Shown here: positions 9,985 to 23,200 of the stretch, piece by piece
Layout of the letters: each line of letters opens with the position of its first letter
Numbering within the stretch: position 1 is the first letter of the stretch
Assembly (NCBI GenBank): GCA_037447655.1
Contig: JBBHKE010000943.1
Span: 97,050-134,549 of the forward strand
DNA length: 37,500 nt
Direction of reading: 5' to 3'
From: Zygnema cylindricum
Lineage: Eukaryota; Streptophyta; Zygnematophyceae; Zygnematales; Zygnemataceae
Made by a program: the position numbers and the translations under genes
Notes under the pieces: generated by a model
Databases searched by the model: none
The model's input: the letters and a program-made list of their open reading frames with translations, nothing else
Told to the model about the DNA's origin: nothing

Positions 9985-11199
9985 GTCAGCCACACTATAT
10001 ATTTTTATAATGTAAATAACGTGGCTGCCATGTATGACAATCTGTTTTGTACGTGGAAAAAACCGTACAACTTTACGGTATGAACCATAAAAACTATCGC
10101 CGTTAGTTATCAAACCAGTGTTATCACAATAAAAAACTGATAGATATCGGTTTTCCACCGTTGTAACATCTGTACCGATATGTCGTGCCAATATATCGAC
10201 TCTCGTTGGGCCAAAAAAAAGGGCTTGTTGATTATCGACAAATGACTACCGATACACAATACTATTTGGCATCTTGACCCACAGATTCTCAGTCTCAGTC
10301 ATCGTCTTTTGGCATCTTAATTCATTCACTGATTCGCATAACACCGTTGCATTGTATTTAGATAGCCAAAAAAGCGGAAAACGACAAAATACAAATATAA
10401 AGGAAAGCAAAAGAAAAAACCACACGTGGTACACATCTTGAACATAGTTTCACGCCAACCATGCTACTGTGTACCATGTGGTGTCTTTAGCCACACCATA
10501 TATGCAAATTGAAACACGTCAACTGATGCTCAATCAAGAACCAAATATCCCTTTGCTCAGAGTTATCCAAACAAAAACCATAACAACATCCACGAAATGC
10601 AATAGAGTATGATGATGACACCACCATGATAAAGAACAAAAAAGGCATTGAACCTAGTACCCACACATTCTATAATTCCTTCGTTGACTACAATCTTGAT
10701 ATTGTGAAGAGATTTTTATGTGATCATTATTGAACGAGCAGTCGGGCCAGACCCCACGAAGCTTCGAATGTCCCACAAACTGCTGAAAACTGCTGTCACA
10801 CAGTCGTTGTGTGACTGTCTGGTTGTGACTCAACTAAGGACTACAATCTTTGGACCTTTCAGAGATCAAAGATCTTTCTATGGTTATCCAAAATAAGCCA
10901 AGAATATGTCGGAATATTGAACGCAACGGGTTCCTGACGAAGAACAGCTATCGTGCTATAACCTGTACAACTTATTTGTCCCAGAAATATCCCACTCACA
11001 GACCTATCTATAAGACATTAGTGCCTAAACCGAAAGAATTGACTGCATTGCCTATTTGGCGGAAACTGCGAGATGGATATCTCCAAAGAATCTCCTAAAA
11101 CACGAGCACAAAATAAGCTTTGCCACTTTTTTTTTTTTTTGTTGCAGCAAAATTTGACTAAACTTCATACCTATCTGAAACCAAAAAAAACATCCCAAC
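9985..11199. other. Intergenic region, no gene seen
   Basis: This AT-rich stretch lies between the retroelement tail and the 3' end of the minus-strand methyltransferase gene. ORFs here are short and unconvincing. It contains a hairpin at 10,419-10,484 and a short palindromic stretch around 10,790-10,825 (cacacagtcgttgtgtgac). The 3' untranslated region and poly(A) site of the minus-strand gene should lie here, but no clear AATAAA could be assigned. Confidence 0.6.
10419..10484. repeat. Imperfect inverted repeat
   Basis: The arm accacacgtggtacaca (10,419-10,435) pairs with tgtgtaccatgtggtgt (10,468-10,484) across a 32-base spacer, with two mismatches. It could be a transposon end remnant or an RNA hairpin; its function is unknown. 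Confidence 0.6.
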
Positions 11200-14100
11200 T
11201 CACCCCTGTGTGTCGTAGGGCCCAACGAAATTGATGGGTCGTTTTCGGAGCCAAGCCATCATGGCTGAATTGAGAGGCCTGTTTTGAGCCACAGAGTCCA
11301 GCATTGGACTGCCATAAAGACTGCGACTGTTTTTGAATTCCCATAAAGACTCGTCAGAAGCTTTGGGCCATCCACGCTCAGGCTTATTGATCTGTCGTCA
11401 GAGAAACAAACAGGATAAGGAAGGATGCGTTTTCCATTTTTCTTCCATTTTCTAGCTAATACTCAACTCTATCTTCCTTTTTTCTTCTGCTTGCTTTCTT
11501 GTTTTATGAAACAGAGAAACAAAAACTCCAGCAGAAACTCAAGGAAAAAGGTCACAGCAATCTATTCAAGAAATCAGTTCTTTTCTTCTTTTCCAAACAT
11601 CCCAAGATGAAAAAAGTACAGTGATCGCAAACCGAGACTTGAAAAAGAAACTACTCACCATTCTTTCAAACATCAGGTTTCGTTGTTTGGAGCCGTACGC
11701 TCTCTGAATTGGCTGTTGGAGGCTCTTCGAGAAACAGGAGGATGGGTCGGGTAAAACAAGGCAACCACGACGAGCAGCGGGAAGACCCTTTCCGGGATCC
11801 AATGCTGTCTGTTTGTACCAGTGAATGAGTTGCCCCAAAATGTGATCTCTATCGTAAAATTTGCTCCACTCCCAAGGTTCTTCATTTGCAGTAGCCGCCA
11901 CTCCGAGTGATCGCCCTAAGTCTGAAGGTACAATAGACATCGGTGGAGACTCAAAAGGAGCATATTCCTGCATCAAGAACGGATAATCATAATAACAATT
12001 AAAAAAAAAGCCCCGATTGAGAATAACTGACAACATTTCAGCTGAAACCTCAGCGTCAGGTCTGTCAACGTAGCAGCATCACGAAGAGAGAAACAACTAA
12101 GGGCAACCCAAGGCATTGTTTGAGGAGACGTTACATACATGATGTGTGAACCATGTTTCAGTATATGCATAAAGATGAAGAAGATCAGCAGCCGCATCAA
12201 ACCGACAGAGGGCTGTAGGCTGCAATTTCAGGAGTTCGTCTCTCAACCTGAAAACAGACCTCAATCCCAGACTGAATTAATGACAGCACATAATAATGGA
12301 AAAACTAGACTAACACGAACAGGAGCATAGAAATTCACAAATTTCCATGGGACTGCAGAGCTTAGCAGTCTCTCATGGATGAATCCCAGAGAGTGAGTGC
12401 TTTCTCCCATCTATATTTCCGTTAGACTGTCCGTGGTAAAAAACATGGAGTCCACGATTTTCCCGTCTCATGTCTACAAAAAATCTGGTATGCGCTTTAG
12501 TAACAACCGATCTTCAAGTTTGTGGAGAACAAGCTTCTCTAGGTGCCATTCCTTCTGGGTACATGACCTGGAACACTACAGGATTTTCCATCCATACTAG
12601 TCCACCCAGCCTAACAGTGGACAGTATATAAGGTGTTTGGTTCACCAGCTATGAATGTGGACTTTTGTACCGCGTTTATGTTTGCGCTATCATGGCTACT
12701 CCATGCTCGTTATGGAGTCTAAACAACGCTAATCAAAGAATATCTCAAGAATTGGATGAAATCCAGATACCATCATGCTTTCGCCTTAAAAATCCAGTTA
12801 GAAGACCTACAACATAATTATGGCGGACCACACTCACCAGAGTAGGCTCTTGCGTAAAGCTTTGAGAGAGTGCCCCGGATCATGAGCTCGTACCCTCCTA
12901 TAGAGCTCATGCAAAACCGTTTTATCTTGATGGAGAGCCATACTCTTAAACAAAGAATTAATAACAGATCCCTCTCCTGCCCAAATTTTGTGTACTAGTT
13001 CTCCTCCAGTCAACAATCTCAGTGGCGGAGGTCCCTCCTTGGACTCCCCATACAACTTCCGCAGGCAGTATCGCACCTGGCCACCATCCCATACTTCCTC
13101 CTCATTTACTCACCTTCAAAAGTAGCTGTGAGCTCACAGAACTCCTATAATTCTTGTCTACAGATTTCAATTAAATTGCAAGGTCATATTGTGCAAAAAA
13201 ATACTAAAAGATCTTTGAGGCTTACTGCGTGTTGCATTGAACATGAGGACTAAGCAAAAGGCCATTGAATCATAAAGAATGGCACACTTGTTTCTTTTCT
13301 GATCTTATTTTTTGTTTTTTGGCCAATGTACTAATTTCTTATCGCATAAAAGCTAAGCATGATCGAACTTTCAAGCAGATAATGCGTCCCTCTATTCTTC
13401 AACTTCATGACGTTTTCTTCAGGCTGATCACTTTAGTTCAATCCAAGGCATATCCAGTAGGCAACTCTTCCTTCCCCTCTTCCTTGTCTTACCTTGTCCA
13501 TTGTGATGGCAAGGTTCTGAAGACGCGCCATATACACACCGTCTGCCTGCAAAGCTTGCCCCATAAACAGCTCAATGAATGCAAAGATATTTTAGCACCT
13601 ATCACTCTCTCTCTCCTTCCCCCTTTCCTGCTGACTTTACCCTCTCTTTTGATTCCACCACTATTATCTTCCCTTATCTCCTCCCTTGTGTAAGCATACC
13701 AAAGTGCAACAGTGGCTAATACCACGTTTTTTTCGCACACACCTCATTTTTAGCAAACCGCTCTTGGGACAGTTTCTCATGGGAATCGTTGGCATGTGAA
13801 GACTTCCGACGCCTCTCTTTGGCGTTTTGCTGGAGGATCATATTCGGCAACCGACTCCTCTCCCAGTTGATAAATCTCATCTGCACCCCATTTTGCCAAA
13901 TCATCCAGCTACCTTAGATGAGCTTTGACCATTCTTAATATCACATCACTGACATTTTGTGACAGCAGATTACAAACCTTTGCTTTCCACACACTAATAG
14001 GACATTTCAGCCTTGCTATAAAACCTTATCCAAGCATGCAAAACAACATTCAAACGGCATTCAAACCACATCTCATTTGAAAAAACGGAACACATACCAA

Positions 14101-14265
14101 GTGAAAACTATATTTGACTGCCCAATCGGGAAGCTCCGATAAAAGACATGATCCAAGACCTGCTTGTTTCAGCTCATTCCTATCCTCCTCAGTCAGAGAT
14201 CCTTTCGATGAAGCATCAAGAAGCATCCAGTGACGCCTTAAAATGCCATGTTGTTCCATCATCAC
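11200..14265 (-). CDS. Exons 13-19 of the ATXR3-like gene: conserved C-terminal region
   Basis: Seven short exons encode about 400 residues that follow the post-SET in ATXR3 proteins. Exon 13 has EEDRNELKQAGLGSCLLSEL. Exon 14 has MRFINWERSRLPNMIL. Exon 15 has GVYMARLQNLAITMDK, and exon 16 VRYCLRKLYGE...GPPPLRLL. Exon 17 has LCRFDAAADLLHLYAYTETW. Exon 18 has PSDLGRSLG and HILGQLIHWYKQT...ARRGCLVLPD. Exon 19 has RGWPKASDESLWEF, SLYGSPMLDSV and AWLRKRP, then TGA at 11,202-11,200. Each aligns in order with remembered Arabidopsis ATXR3 sequence. The role of the region is not well defined; it has no other known catalytic motif. Confidence 0.9.
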
Positions 14266-17200
14266 CTGATAACCATCATCACCAGAGAAAGTTGATAATG
14301 AGTCAAGAATGTCTCCCCGTCAAAAGTGCCCCCTAAAAAGAGTTTCGTAGAGCGTGTTTTCGCTTTCACCAGCATGAAGTATATGTACAGTTTTCCCATG
14401 CTAACTGCACAACACTGACATCACTCATTATCCTGTGTGAATTCCTAAAATATAAAATCGGCCATGGTCTTAGTGTGCAGTGTACACAAGGGAGATTGTC
14501 CTAAAGTTTCCAAAAAAAGACATTACCATAACACAATCTACCTTGTCCACAAAGCATTTGCAAATGTGTGCAAAACTGTAATTAATACTTTAAACCCAAG
14601 ATAACATTCATTTTTGGTATACATTCTAATCAAGATTCTATGAAGAAAAAGGTGACGCAACCACCAAATAATTGAGTTTTGAAGAGTTAACAACGAGGGG
14701 ACAAAAAAAAAAAAGCGCATAGCAAAACAATGTTGCATAAAAACACACATGTGAAACTTACACTCTGAGCGTGCGTATGTCCCCCCAGACTCAGATAGGA
14801 GCCTTTGCAAAGTCGATCGCCACAGAGGCATACTGCCTGGTTGTACTCCTCCACGCTCTGCATTTAATATCCATATAAATCCTCTTTCCAACAGTCAACG
14901 CAATGCTTGATATTTCAAAGCAATAAATGATAACCCGGCCAATAATTGCCATACAATGCAGATATATGTCAAACCCGAGTGAGATGAACGACATGGTTCA
15001 TAATCAGCATATAAGACAAGTTGCAGTACAAAAACCAGAATGGTTTAGTTTTTACTACCAGAAAGCAAACTTAGTTCCAAAAGAAAAAGGAGAGGAATGG
15101 TAGAAGAACTCAGGATGATCTCAGCCCTTAAAAGGACACGCAGTCATTACTTCACGAGAAATGTCACATGGATGGAAATAAACGCATCAACAGATTTCCT
15201 CAAAAGATTACCCTTAACATGCTACTTTTCCAGCATATTCCCAGCAAACATCACTCACGCCAAATGAAAAGACCTCAAGCAAGAGCAAACAACTAAACTG
15301 TCCTAATCCACTAAGCTGGAAGTGCTAGCAGAAAAAAGAAAACAGGGCCCACCTCGGTCACTGAAGCATAGTCAAAGGTAAGCTCCTCCCCACATTTTAT
15401 TCCACGCAAGGAATAAACTCCAATCATGTATTTACCGTCCACAGCTACGACCCTACTTTCCAATAAACCCCGTCCTTCCCCAATAAGTATCGACCACAAA
15501 AGCAGCAAAAGCAGCAAAAACAGGACAGCTCCAAACTAAGAAAGTGTAGGCTCAAATTTCCGGAATTCAGGGGATAAATTCATTCTCTGGATTACAAGAA
15601 AACCAAGCACAAGTTTCCAAAGAATAATTTGCTAAACACATATAGTTGCAAGCATTCAGTTTTCAGTGGAATGATGCAGAACTTTCTTTCGTTTCCCGAA
15701 TCACAGTAGTTTAGCATCAGATAATCCCAATCATCTACCCTTGTCCAGTATAGGAAAGATACTCACTTTGCCTCACAGTTAGGTCGACAAGAATGGCAAA
15801 GTCGACTGGCAAAATTTGCCTTGTGCATTGCATCTACTACTAGCACGTCAAAACCTCCCTGATCCCTTCTTGGCCTTTCCAGGTAAATGTTGTAAAACTC
15901 AGCCACAGACTCCTTGTTTTGTATCTTTCGGATACCATCTTGCTTCTCGAACCATCTCCAGGGTGGATAAATCTCCCCAATAAACTCCACCACAAAGTCA
16001 TTCCTTTTAATACCTACTGGCTTTTTGCAAACCACACCGAGACCTTTGCGATAAGCACGAAACTTAAAACCTCTCCAATTCTCCTGGCGAAATCGCATCT
16101 CCGCCAACAGTGCCTCACAAAAAGCGACCATTGCCCCAGATTTCTCATCCCGCTTATCCTGCTTTAACTCTGCTAGAAGAGCCTCAACAACAGGCACAAG
16201 GTCCAATTCCATCGGAGCTCTTTTCCCGGTGTATTGTCCTCCCATACGGTTGAGTGTACAAAGGAGACGCTGCATTCCACACTCCAGTTTCTCCATTCAG
16301 GAGAAATACCACCATAAAGCAAATGACATAATGCACAAAAAAGCAGGCAGCTGCATCTTTGTAGCGATTGAAAATGGATCGAAACACACTTCTGATCCCC
16401 AGATGAAAAATATTAAACAGACACATGTTCTACAACTGTTAGCCAAGCATATGACAGAAAAACGACGTTATAAACATTTGGACGCACAAAAGTTACATCA
16501 ATAGTTTGAGATCTGCATGTTCCTAATGTGATTCCCCATCTAAGACAACAAGTGCTTAGCATTAGGTTCCAAGCCAAAAAGAATAAACTCCACTTCCATA
16601 CCTCTTCAATGAAGGCATGTTCTTCCTCTTCGCTAAACCGTGGTGGAAGTTCCGATTTTGGACGAGTTTCAGGAGGACCTCTCCTGTGCCATTGTTCTCG
16701 CATTGCATCTAATAACTGATTGTGAGTACAAGGGTCAATCCCATAAACCTCCTGTTCCACCACATCGATATCAACAGCTTGTCGCTTCCGAGCCGGCTTC
16801 ACATCTGGCCAGTCAAGGTGAAGACCCTGCCCATGAAAAAAAAATAAGATCAATTGATCATACAGCAGTTGGTCCAAAACAAGAAACAAAACAGCTTTGA
16901 AGAAATGTCCTTGGAAAGAGACGAGGTTGATATAGGTCAAAAGGGTATAAATAATGGGCACCAGAACAGCAGTAACCTGGTGTTTGGGTATATCTTTGAA
17001 AACACATGTAAGACAGGAGTTAGCTGGTGCAGCAAGTTATTCCATAGCCATATGCAATGGTGCATGGGTCCAGCCAAATTCACAATTTTCCGAATGCATA
17101 AGAACAGACATCGTACAGCTTCTGTACAAAAAATGCATTTTAACTTGGACAAGGATGAAATTGACAACAAGTCTAAAGTTTAAGTCCCGATGTTGGAAAG

Positions 17201-20200
17201 TTTGATCCCATATACGCATGAATATCTCAAGAAATGTGGCGCCTACCAACACATCTACAGATGACATATCTGATTAATGTTCTTCTTCACCCAAAATAAA
17301 ATTTGGAATAAGGTGTTCCCATATAGATTTCACACGTTCGACGTTGCCAGCAATTTCAGTAAAACATGTGACGCATCTCAATTAGATACTAGATGTCAAA
17401 ATAATTATCAAATAGAGATTGACTTTTTCTTTGGTGCACGACATGATGTGGCGTTTTCCCGTTACAAATAAAAAGAAAATGAGAAGACTTCTGCTCGGGA
17501 TGCAAATTTATTGCTCAACCTGAAAGCCTGTCCAGTCTTAACAGACACTTGACCTGCTTCTAACATCTTGCTGTGAGATGGACATGTACAGCTCCATAGG
17601 TAGACCTTGGAGTGAGACTCACACATAATTTCTATCCACAATTTCAGGGCTTTTCCAAAACCACAAATTACTCCGTAACTCATAGTGATGACGATGAAGA
17701 ATTCTGCTTCCTAACCATAAAGTTGAATTTGACAGGCTCAGAAGACAAAGAAAAAATGGCAACGGGGGCTTTATCCCAACCAATCGATTAAACCATGAAA
17801 GACTGTCTTTAAGGACTTCTTAGAAATGTACGGCAATAACCCACAAGCTGTTTCACCATTTCCAATTTTAAATTCACCTAACTCGTGTGACAGCTCCAGG
17901 ATTTCTTATTATCCACATTTCATTATCATTCACCTTGTTTGTTTCCCTCCTTCTCTTACGACACTACCTGTAACTTCATATTATCCTTCATACATTTTCT
18001 CGCTTAAAGATGAAGGTTAAACCAAAGCTGCAGCAACAGTATAGTCCGAAATAGTATACTGGAAGCGGCAAACTTAAATGTCAGTTATCAATCGGTAAAC
18101 GGATTGACAAATTAATTCCCCTGCAAAAAGAGTTAAGTGCAAACTCACACAACTTCATAACATCCTGCTGCTTTTCAAACAACAATATCCAAACAACGCA
18201 TTTACCTGAGTGAAACCTTCGCTCTTAACTTTCCTTGTCTTCTCTTCAAGATTGGGCGGAAGCTCCATCAATAGCTTCTTCTCCACTCTCTCCTTGTCCT
18301 CAACGATAACATACTCCTCTATAGGCTCATACTTGCGGGTCATTGGTGGAACCATAGCAGCTTTTGTCATGCGATTTCCCCAAAGGCGCATTTTTTCCTT
18401 GTATTCTTTTGGCTTCTTGGTCCATTCCTCCTGCTCTGCCTCCTCCTCTTCTCCATCATCTTCATCCTCGTCTTGAGCCTTGTCACTTGCTAACTCAATC
18501 TGGTCTGGAACATCCTCAGGATACTGAAAACATATGGCAAATGATTTTCTCATCAATACTAATGCAATCAAAATAATCCAACAAGGCTTCATGTTTCCAC
18601 TAACTCCTTTAACACTGGCTCAACTAATCTGAAATGAAAACAAATAACCAGCGTACACAAAAATTAATTCAACATAAAAAGCAAGACAGCACCTTCAAAT
18701 TGTAGGGGCGCACAAACACTTGCTGAACTCAGTCTGGAATAGAGACCGTATAAAAGAAGATATGAATAGTGCAAAACTCACAAACACAACTGTGAGACAC
18801 GGGAACTACTAGCACTCATGGATCCAGAATCGCGAAGAGCTTTCAATCGGAGACAACTTCAGTGTTCCGGACTCACCTCATACACATCCAAGTCCGCCTC
18901 ATCTTCTTCACTTTCTTCTCCTTCTGATTCAGACCAAACATTTCTTGTTTTCGCACCCTTCTTTCCCGAACCGCATTTAGCACTATCCTCTCCATCATCT
19001 AAACTTTCTTGCTCACTTTCTTCATCGCTGTCAATATCACTTTCATCATCTAGTTCCTCCTTTCGCTTCTTTCCTGCTTTTCCCTTGAAGTCCTTTTCCC
19101 TCTCCCGTCGTTTCACAGCAGGTTTCCTCATAATGCTGTTCGCTGCACGTTTACCCTTGGGTTTACTGGTCACCACTCCCCCATTCACCTTAGGTGGTGC
19201 CTGGAGGGCCTTCAGAATATTGCTCTTGATAGTTTCAACCAGCTTGGAGTTAAATTTGTATAGTTCCTTGGCAGCCTTGTAAATGGGGCTCTTCTCATCA
19301 AAGAAGCTGCAAGACGAGAAGTTGACAAACAATTAAGTTACCATTTGTCACCAATTTGATGAGAACCTAACCTTGCTGTAAATCTCCTCCAGGATTCTCT
19401 AATTAATAAAGAAAAAGAATCGAAACAAATTCTCTTTCTTAGATGAATGCTAATGGCCTCAGTATCAAAAATCTTTCCACCACAATACGCCAAAATTAGG
19501 GTAAAATCCAAAGCTTAAACTTGTTTGCGATGTAGACTGCTTGTGTTGTCTTTGCAGATAAGCCAGGATCAACCGGGGTACAGTACAATGGTAAAGTAAG
19601 ACCTAGTTTGAGTTTAAATTACAGAGGTACTATGTTTAGAAACAAAGGGGGAGGTGTGTAACTATTAAGAACACAGCTTTCACATGAAAGGACGACTGCC
19701 TGTGATATTTCGATGGCTTCTGCACCAGAATGAACACCATTTTCTTCATCTATTGATGAGTTGCTCAGGAAAACCAGCATTTTTTATAAACATCAGTACT
19801 GCAGCTCAGCCATGAAACTATAGGCAATGGTAGGTTTCTCCCATTTGTGGAAAGTGTTTAAACTTGTCTCATCTCAGGTTATAATTCATGCATCTCCTGA
19901 TCGACATCCATATTTTTCTGTCTATGACTCATATGCCAAGCAGTCCCAGGTGAACTTGCCTATCGGCAATGAGGAGACTTTCCCAACAGGCTCGTTAGAT
20001 TAATTCATCAAGACTATTTTTTGAAGATAATAATGCACCTAAACAGCTATATGCGACGACCCAACATCAGACTATTATTAAGCTATTATTAAAAGAAAGA
20101 AAAAGTACTTCTGAAATTTTCCATGCCAAACCCCCTTCTACAGAATTTCAAGAGATATTCACACTTGTATTTTTCATGAACTGTAAATGGAGTTTGGTAG

Positions 20201-23200
20201 GTACAACAATCACGAGTTGTGTGATTAGAGAAAGTTAGCAGAAGAATGTTCAGTAACTACTTGCTTGACAGCATTCCAGTCTTTTCCTTAAAACGCCCTT
20301 GGAGCAGTTCATATTTCCTAAATGCGTGTGAATAGAAGTACTTTCTAGTAGCTATGTGGTTTAAATTTAGACAGTCTCATGTGGTGTCAACGTCTTAAAC
20401 GTGAACAGAAAGCAATATGACACAAATAGAGACGGTATATGAAAGAACACAAACCTGGCCTCCAGTGTGCAAACTGACCAAATCATCACAAAATAAAACA
20501 TGACACGTTGGGAAGTTCTGCAACATACAGAACAATCCAGTCGAAAGATAGATAAGAGCACCCTACCCAACTTTCAGCATACATTTGTAAACAAAAGAAA
20601 GGAAACTAAGATATAGTTGTAAACAAAAGAAGGGAAAGTAGGAACAAGGTGAAAGGAGGAGAAATACAGGAAAGCATTGCGCCCCATGAGTTGAACGTCC
20701 TTGTCAAAAGCGTACAGTCCACTAGTTGGAGGGGCAAGCCCCCCCCTGAGACCATTTGCATTGCTATACTCGCCATCTCGCAGTTTTTTCTGAAGCGTCG
20801 GAATGTCCACTTTTTGTTGGCACCGCTGTGCATAAGCCGGGGCTATATCCGCAGACATCTGCCATAACCGATCAATGGTTCCAATACCAGTTGGCTCACA
20901 ATAAACCCAAGAATTCTACAAAGAAACAGCATTTTGGCTGGTTTCCTGGCTCAGACTTGATGTGAACACGCAGCCTATCCGCACTCTGGTGAAATCTCTG
21001 GACATCGACCAAAATTTGTGCCTTTTTGGTACATTTATGTACAAATACATATGAAAAAGGTACAGATTTCCGTCAACATCCCGATATTTCACAATAGTGC
21101 AGATAGGCTGACTACCCAAAGAAGCTGAGGTACATCCCACACAAGATCACAAGATGGCTACTACATAGAACTAACAGGCAGTTTGATGAAGGCAATCAAA
21201 CAACTATTTTAAAATAGCTAGCATTTCTTCCGCACAACCCCATGAAATTGTAAAAGGTGATTGTACGTGTGATTCATAAAAGGGTTTAAGGCTACTTCAG
21301 AAAATATCAATCAAGAGAAACACAACAGCAATAACACATTGGCTGCGAGATGACACATGGAATACACAAATCTCAGCTGTCACCACAAAACGATTAACAG
21401 AAAACTCTTACTGGCTTTGTAAAAAACTTGTTCTTGTCCCACTCGACCAGCTTTTTGATGGCCTCCCCTATTTCCTTCTCCAAAAGCCGTTCGACAGCAG
21501 ATCGACTTTGTAATGAGAGTCGATTCCCAATCTCTCCACCTTTGAGGTGTCCCCCTGTGACTTTTGTCATAAAACCTGCAACATTGGCCTTGGCCTTTGC
21601 AACGGATTTGATTCCCATATCCTCAACATGCCTGGAACGCATACTCACTTCCCCACCGGAACCTCCAGCGGTCACAGCTCCTGATGCAGCCCCTGAAACT
21701 GTCCGTGTAAGTAACCCAGTCTCAGTTTTCACTCTGGAAATTCGTTGTTCGACTTCTCCCCCAGGTGTGGCTGGTCTTCCAGTTGCCCGGGAAGAAGGGG
21801 CCTGGTAACCGCCTTTATCTGCTGTACTTCCCAAAGGAGAGGCCCCAGCTGTACCCCTAACAGAGCCGTCAGATCTCGCAGGAGGCGTACCCTTTATTTT
21901 CACTTTGCTATCTATTGACCCTCTTGGTTCACCACAGCTTTGATTATTCTCTCTGTATCCAGCCGTACGAGCAGCCCCTCCATTTCCTGTTTCCCCATCA
22001 GATTTGATGGAAACAGTGCACGGTTGTTTCCACAAAAAATGTACCTTCGGGAAAAAGACTGATATCTCTTTAAGGTGATCACCATTACTAATTCTAACAG
22101 TTTTGACGGAGGGTCGGTTGACAAGAAACTTTTGTAGGCCATCCCCTGTGATGTTGATGCAGTTTTCCAATAGAAGACGCTCAAGAGTTTCACAACCATA
22201 GTGCTGCACCCACACAAGCACATCATCAGGCACAAAAAACAAAAATAAAATCTGACAAAGTTATATAAATCTGATGAAACATTACACCTTTCATTCTTTT
22301 ATAGCTGAAACAAGTACCCACATAGTTGACCCAGTAAAACAGAGTCCATCCTCCCCACCTCCTTCCACCCACGGTAGTTGTGTCGCGTGCACATTTCGCC
22401 CCGCAGAGTAAAGCACAACTAGACTATTTCAGATATAATCTATCGTCTCCAGGTTCCTACCGTTATACTTATAATTATCAACACGAGTTCGAAACATAGG
22501 TTTAATGTGCGAAAACTATTGGAAACTCTATACATTGTAGTGCGTGTACTACCCAAATTACCCTTATTCACCTCCTTATATTGCCACAATTCTAACCGTC
22601 CGATTAGTTTTTAAGTGTGCGGATAAATTCTGTTCTCGGATACAGTGGAGGAAATGTTCAGGCAACCAGTGGCATATTCCACTCCCAGGCAGAACATAGT
22701 TTAGCAGCTAAATGATTTCAAATTTTTCATTTTTATTTTCAACAAAAAGGAGACCAAACCTATGCATCAATTTGAACTGAATCAAATATCTTCCCATTCT
22801 TAAAACAGTAATTTGTAAAATAGGTCGGTAAATTTGTCAGATATCCCACAGGTGGAGAGAAATACGAGATTTTCCTCGGTGTGCGGCCGCACATGCGACT
22901 CTAGAACCGAACCTCGCAACAGTAGAAGGGCTGAAGGAACTTGGTTGTCGCACGGAACAGGGGCCGAATACCTCCTACTGTGCGAGGTTTGGTTCGAGAG
23001 TCACATGGATGGCCGCACACCTGAGGGAAAAGCGATTATTTCCCACCTGCACGTAAAGTATGGATACTGTACAAGGTAACAATATATAGGATTTCCAATT
23101 GTTTTCGCACATTCTACCTATGGTTCAAATACCCAACGCACCTGAGCAACAAGGCTTTCAAGTGTGCGATCTGAACAACGAGTATTTAGCCATTGAAGAT

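Larger units (their letters stand above)
5119..9985 (+). mobile_element. Non-LTR retrotransposon copy B (zinc finger - RT - restriction-like endonuclease), interrupted
   Basis: This is the better-preserved copy. It comprises a 5' leader with a CA microsatellite, an ORF starting at ATG 5,446, an N-terminal zinc finger, a reverse transcriptase (6,323-7,225), a C-terminal restriction-like endonuclease (8,779-9,774) and a T-rich 3' tail with AATAAA at 9,979-9,984. Domain order and motifs are those of non-LTR elements that nick their target with a restriction-like enzyme rather than an APE nuclease. The element was split by a later insertion at 7,274-8,452. It also carries a premature TAG at 6,223, a roughly 37-bp duplication at 6,279-6,353, a TAG at 7,223, and small deletions near 7,235. 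The exact 5' boundary is uncertain and could include the 67-bp repeats. Confidence 0.8.

Noticed and set aside
10850-11098. 82-codon plus-strand ORF between the retroelement and the methyltransferase gene
   Set aside because: It has no domain, splice signals or homologous copy in the window; it may only be a chance ORF opposite the 3' UTR.
18210-19282. Serine-rich plus-strand ORFs
   Set aside because: They are antisense of the Glu/Asp/Ser-rich acidic tracts in exons 7 and 8; the low-complexity serine is a by-product.
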